Shown: positions 63,017 through 64,000 of the stretch, piece by piece | Layout: each line of letters starts with the position of its first letter | Position numbering within the stretch: position 1 is the stretch's first letter | NCBI RefSeq assembly: GCF_019599505.1 | Contig: NZ_RKLT01000001.1 | Span: forward strand, 124,001 to 188,000 | DNA from: Haloarcula nitratireducens | Lineage (GTDB): Archaea; Halobacteriota; Halobacteria; Halobacteriales; Haloarculaceae | Direction of reading: 5' to 3' | DNA length: 64,000 nt | Made by a program: the position numbers and the translations under genes | Notes under the pieces: generated by a model | What the model was told of the DNA's origin: nothing | What the model saw: the letters and a program-made list of their open reading frames with translations, nothing else | Database searches by the model: none

Positions 63017-63631
63017 TCACCCGAGCAGCGCTCGCAGCCGTCCCAGCAGTCCCGACGGCTCCGCGTCTAAGTCCCGCCACAGTTCGAACGCGGCCGTCAC
63101 GTCCGCCTCGCTGCTGGCGACGGCCTCCTCCCGGGCGGGCGCGACGACGGCGAGGTTCACCTCGTAGCTCCCGTAGTAGCCGTACTTCAGCAGCGTCCGG
63201 TCGCGGAACCCCGAGACGTACGAGCGCACCTCGTCCGGGACCGAGGGGACGACGAGGACGAACGTGAACTCCGTCCCGTGGTGTTCCTCGCTCGCGTCTA
63301 TCCACTCGTCGGCGAGGTCGTGGCCGAGCGTCACCAGCGCGTCGAGGTCGGCAGTGGAGACGCCGTCGGCGCGCCGGGCGAAGAGGTGTTCGCTGGTCTC
63401 GTAGTTCGCCCAGTTGATGGAGCGGTGGAGGAACTGCTTCTGACTCTCGACGAACAGGCGGCCGTACAGGTCGAAGCGCTCGCCGTCGGCGGCGTAGTCC
63501 CGTTCGAGGTCGTAGTTGTACCGGAGGCGGCCAGCGACCCACTGGAGGTAGTCGTCGTCCCACGCGGGCAGGTCCTGCTCGGGCGGTTCAGTCGGCTCGA
63601 CCGCGCTCTCGGTGTCGTCTCGCTCGCTCAT
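63017..63631 (-). CDS. Conserved-type protein of unknown function
   Basis: A 204-residue soluble protein with an acidic N-terminus and a helical part including VESQKQFLHRSINWANYETSE. A beta-rich part (TEFTFVLVVPSVPDEVRSYV, then GSYEVNLAVVAPAREEAV) and a helical end follow. No membrane segment, cysteine cluster or catalytic motif is visible. Its ATG overlaps the stop of the upstream cupin by 4 nt. The function is unknown. Confidence 0.8.
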   Translation of the reverse strand: MSERDDTESAVEPTEPPEQDLPAWDDDYLQWVAGRLRYNYDLERDYAADGERFDLYGRLFVESQKQFLHRSINWANYETSEHLFARRADGVSTADLDALVTLGHDLADEWIDASEEHHGTEFTFVLVVPSVPDEVRSYVSGFRDRTLLKYGYYGSYEVNLAVVAPAREEAVASSEADVTAAFELWRDLDAEPSGLLGRLRALLG

Positions 63632-64000
63632 GCGTCCGGGTCGTAGGCGTGAACGTCGTCGGTGGCAGGTGCGCCGACGGCGAACACGCGGACCGGCTCC
63701 GTCGCCGATTCGGGGTTGTAGGCTCGCTGCGGACTGCCCGGTTCGACGACGAACACCTCGTCGGCCCCCACCTCGTAGGTCCGCTCGGGCGTCTCGACGT
63801 GGAGCGTCCCCGAGAGCACGTAGAACACCTCTTCTTGCTCGTCGTGGACGTGATAGGCCAGCGGGAGCGGCTCACCGGGGTCGGCCTCGTAGACGTTCGC
63901 TCCCAACTGTTCGAGCGAGGCGGCGGCGTCGATAGACCGCTGTGTGCTCGGCCGGTCGGGGGTCGGTGAGACGTCGCCGACCGAGATGTGATGATATCCC
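63628..64000 (-). CDS. Cupin-domain protein, N-terminus beyond the window
   Basis: The frame is open to the window end, so the first residues are missing. The visible 123 residues start GYHHISVGDVSPTPD, then give a cupin barrel with LAYHVHDEQEEVFYVLSGTL (motif one) and DEVFVVEPGSPQRAYN (motif two). An internal TTG could be mistaken for a start, but the upstream residues fit the protein. It precedes and is coupled to the unknown gene at 63017-63631. Confidence 0.85.
   Translation of the reverse strand, partial: GYHHISVGDVSPTPDRPSTQRSIDAAASLEQLGANVYEADPGEPLPLAYHVHDEQEEVFYVLSGTLHVETPERTYEVGADEVFVVEPGSPQRAYNPESATEPVRVFAVGAPATDDVHAYDPDA

Noticed and set aside
1..64000. CRISPR arrays, rRNA or tRNA genes
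   Set aside because: No regularly spaced direct repeats, no rRNA cores and no T-arm/anticodon patterns in a gene-free place were seen.
1..64000. Integrated virus or large genomic island
   Set aside because: Apart from the TnpB element, composition is even and the genes are mostly housekeeping; no integrase, portal, capsid or att repeat was seen.

Overview
This window is a GC-rich stretch (about two thirds G+C) of a haloarchaeal chromosome (class Halobacteria; genus not determinable from the sequence alone). The evidence is the acidic, low-lysine proteins, promoters that place a TATA box 25-35 nt before the start codon (leaderless transcripts), and archaeal marker genes: thermosome, membrane-anchored LonB, MfnA, the archaeal shikimate pair AroA'/AroB', GatB of the tRNA-dependent amidation route and an archaeal MetRS. 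Gene density is high, many neighbours overlap by 1-4 nt, and only one gap exceeds 300 bases (45372-45906).

Layout. 1-4077: tail of a transporter, gatB, an acyl-CoA synthetase and a small acidic coiled-coil protein. 4097-10446: smc and scpA (chromosome condensation), a site-2 protease and two small proteins. 10478-20585: a phosphoribosyltransferase, a secreted beta-helix protein, a methyltransferase, PhzF, PEP synthase, a quinone-oxidoreductase-like enzyme, a frameshifted RecA/HTR-like gene and mfnA. 20668-25535: DedA-like protein, metG, a Tat lipoprotein, two tiny overlapping genes and a bat-type HTH regulator. 25633-33172: a tightly coupled six-gene minus-strand operon (BatA-like vWA protein, large vWA protein, coiled-coil protein, membrane protein, MoxR ATPase, DUF58 protein). 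33339-36248: small membrane protein, NfeD, stomatin-like SPFH protein and a two-winged-helix regulator. 36322-40937: small regulators, a TRAM protein, a cysteine-cluster protein, an MBL-fold hydrolase and a TnpB-only transposon whose tnpB is frameshifted. 41064-45371: methyltransferase, glycosyltransferase, amidohydrolase and a tail-less thermosome subunit. 45907-50816: SAM hydroxide adenosyltransferase, NMN adenylyltransferase, LonB, a CPBP protease and an MGMT-like protein. 50906-57291: trpCBA, aroA' and aroB' (aromatic amino acid synthesis) with a MinD-like ATPase gene between the last two. 57316-64000: small membrane, zinc-ribbon and cupin proteins, an ArsA/Get3-type ATPase, CstA, an unknown protein and a truncated cupin.

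Most striking signals: (i) a pair of DtxR/IdeR-like boxes around a promoter that reads into a hairpin-rich region with no credible protein gene (45509-45883); (ii) a tandem 10-bp repeat with TRP-box-like TGTAC cores over the trpC TATA box; (iii) palindromes over or beside the promoters of the oxidoreductase, the bat-type regulator and the acyl-CoA synthetase; (iv) single-site frameshifts in tnpB and the HTR-like gene; (v) the fully coupled MoxR/vWA operon. Everything was read by eye; no database search or structure prediction was run.
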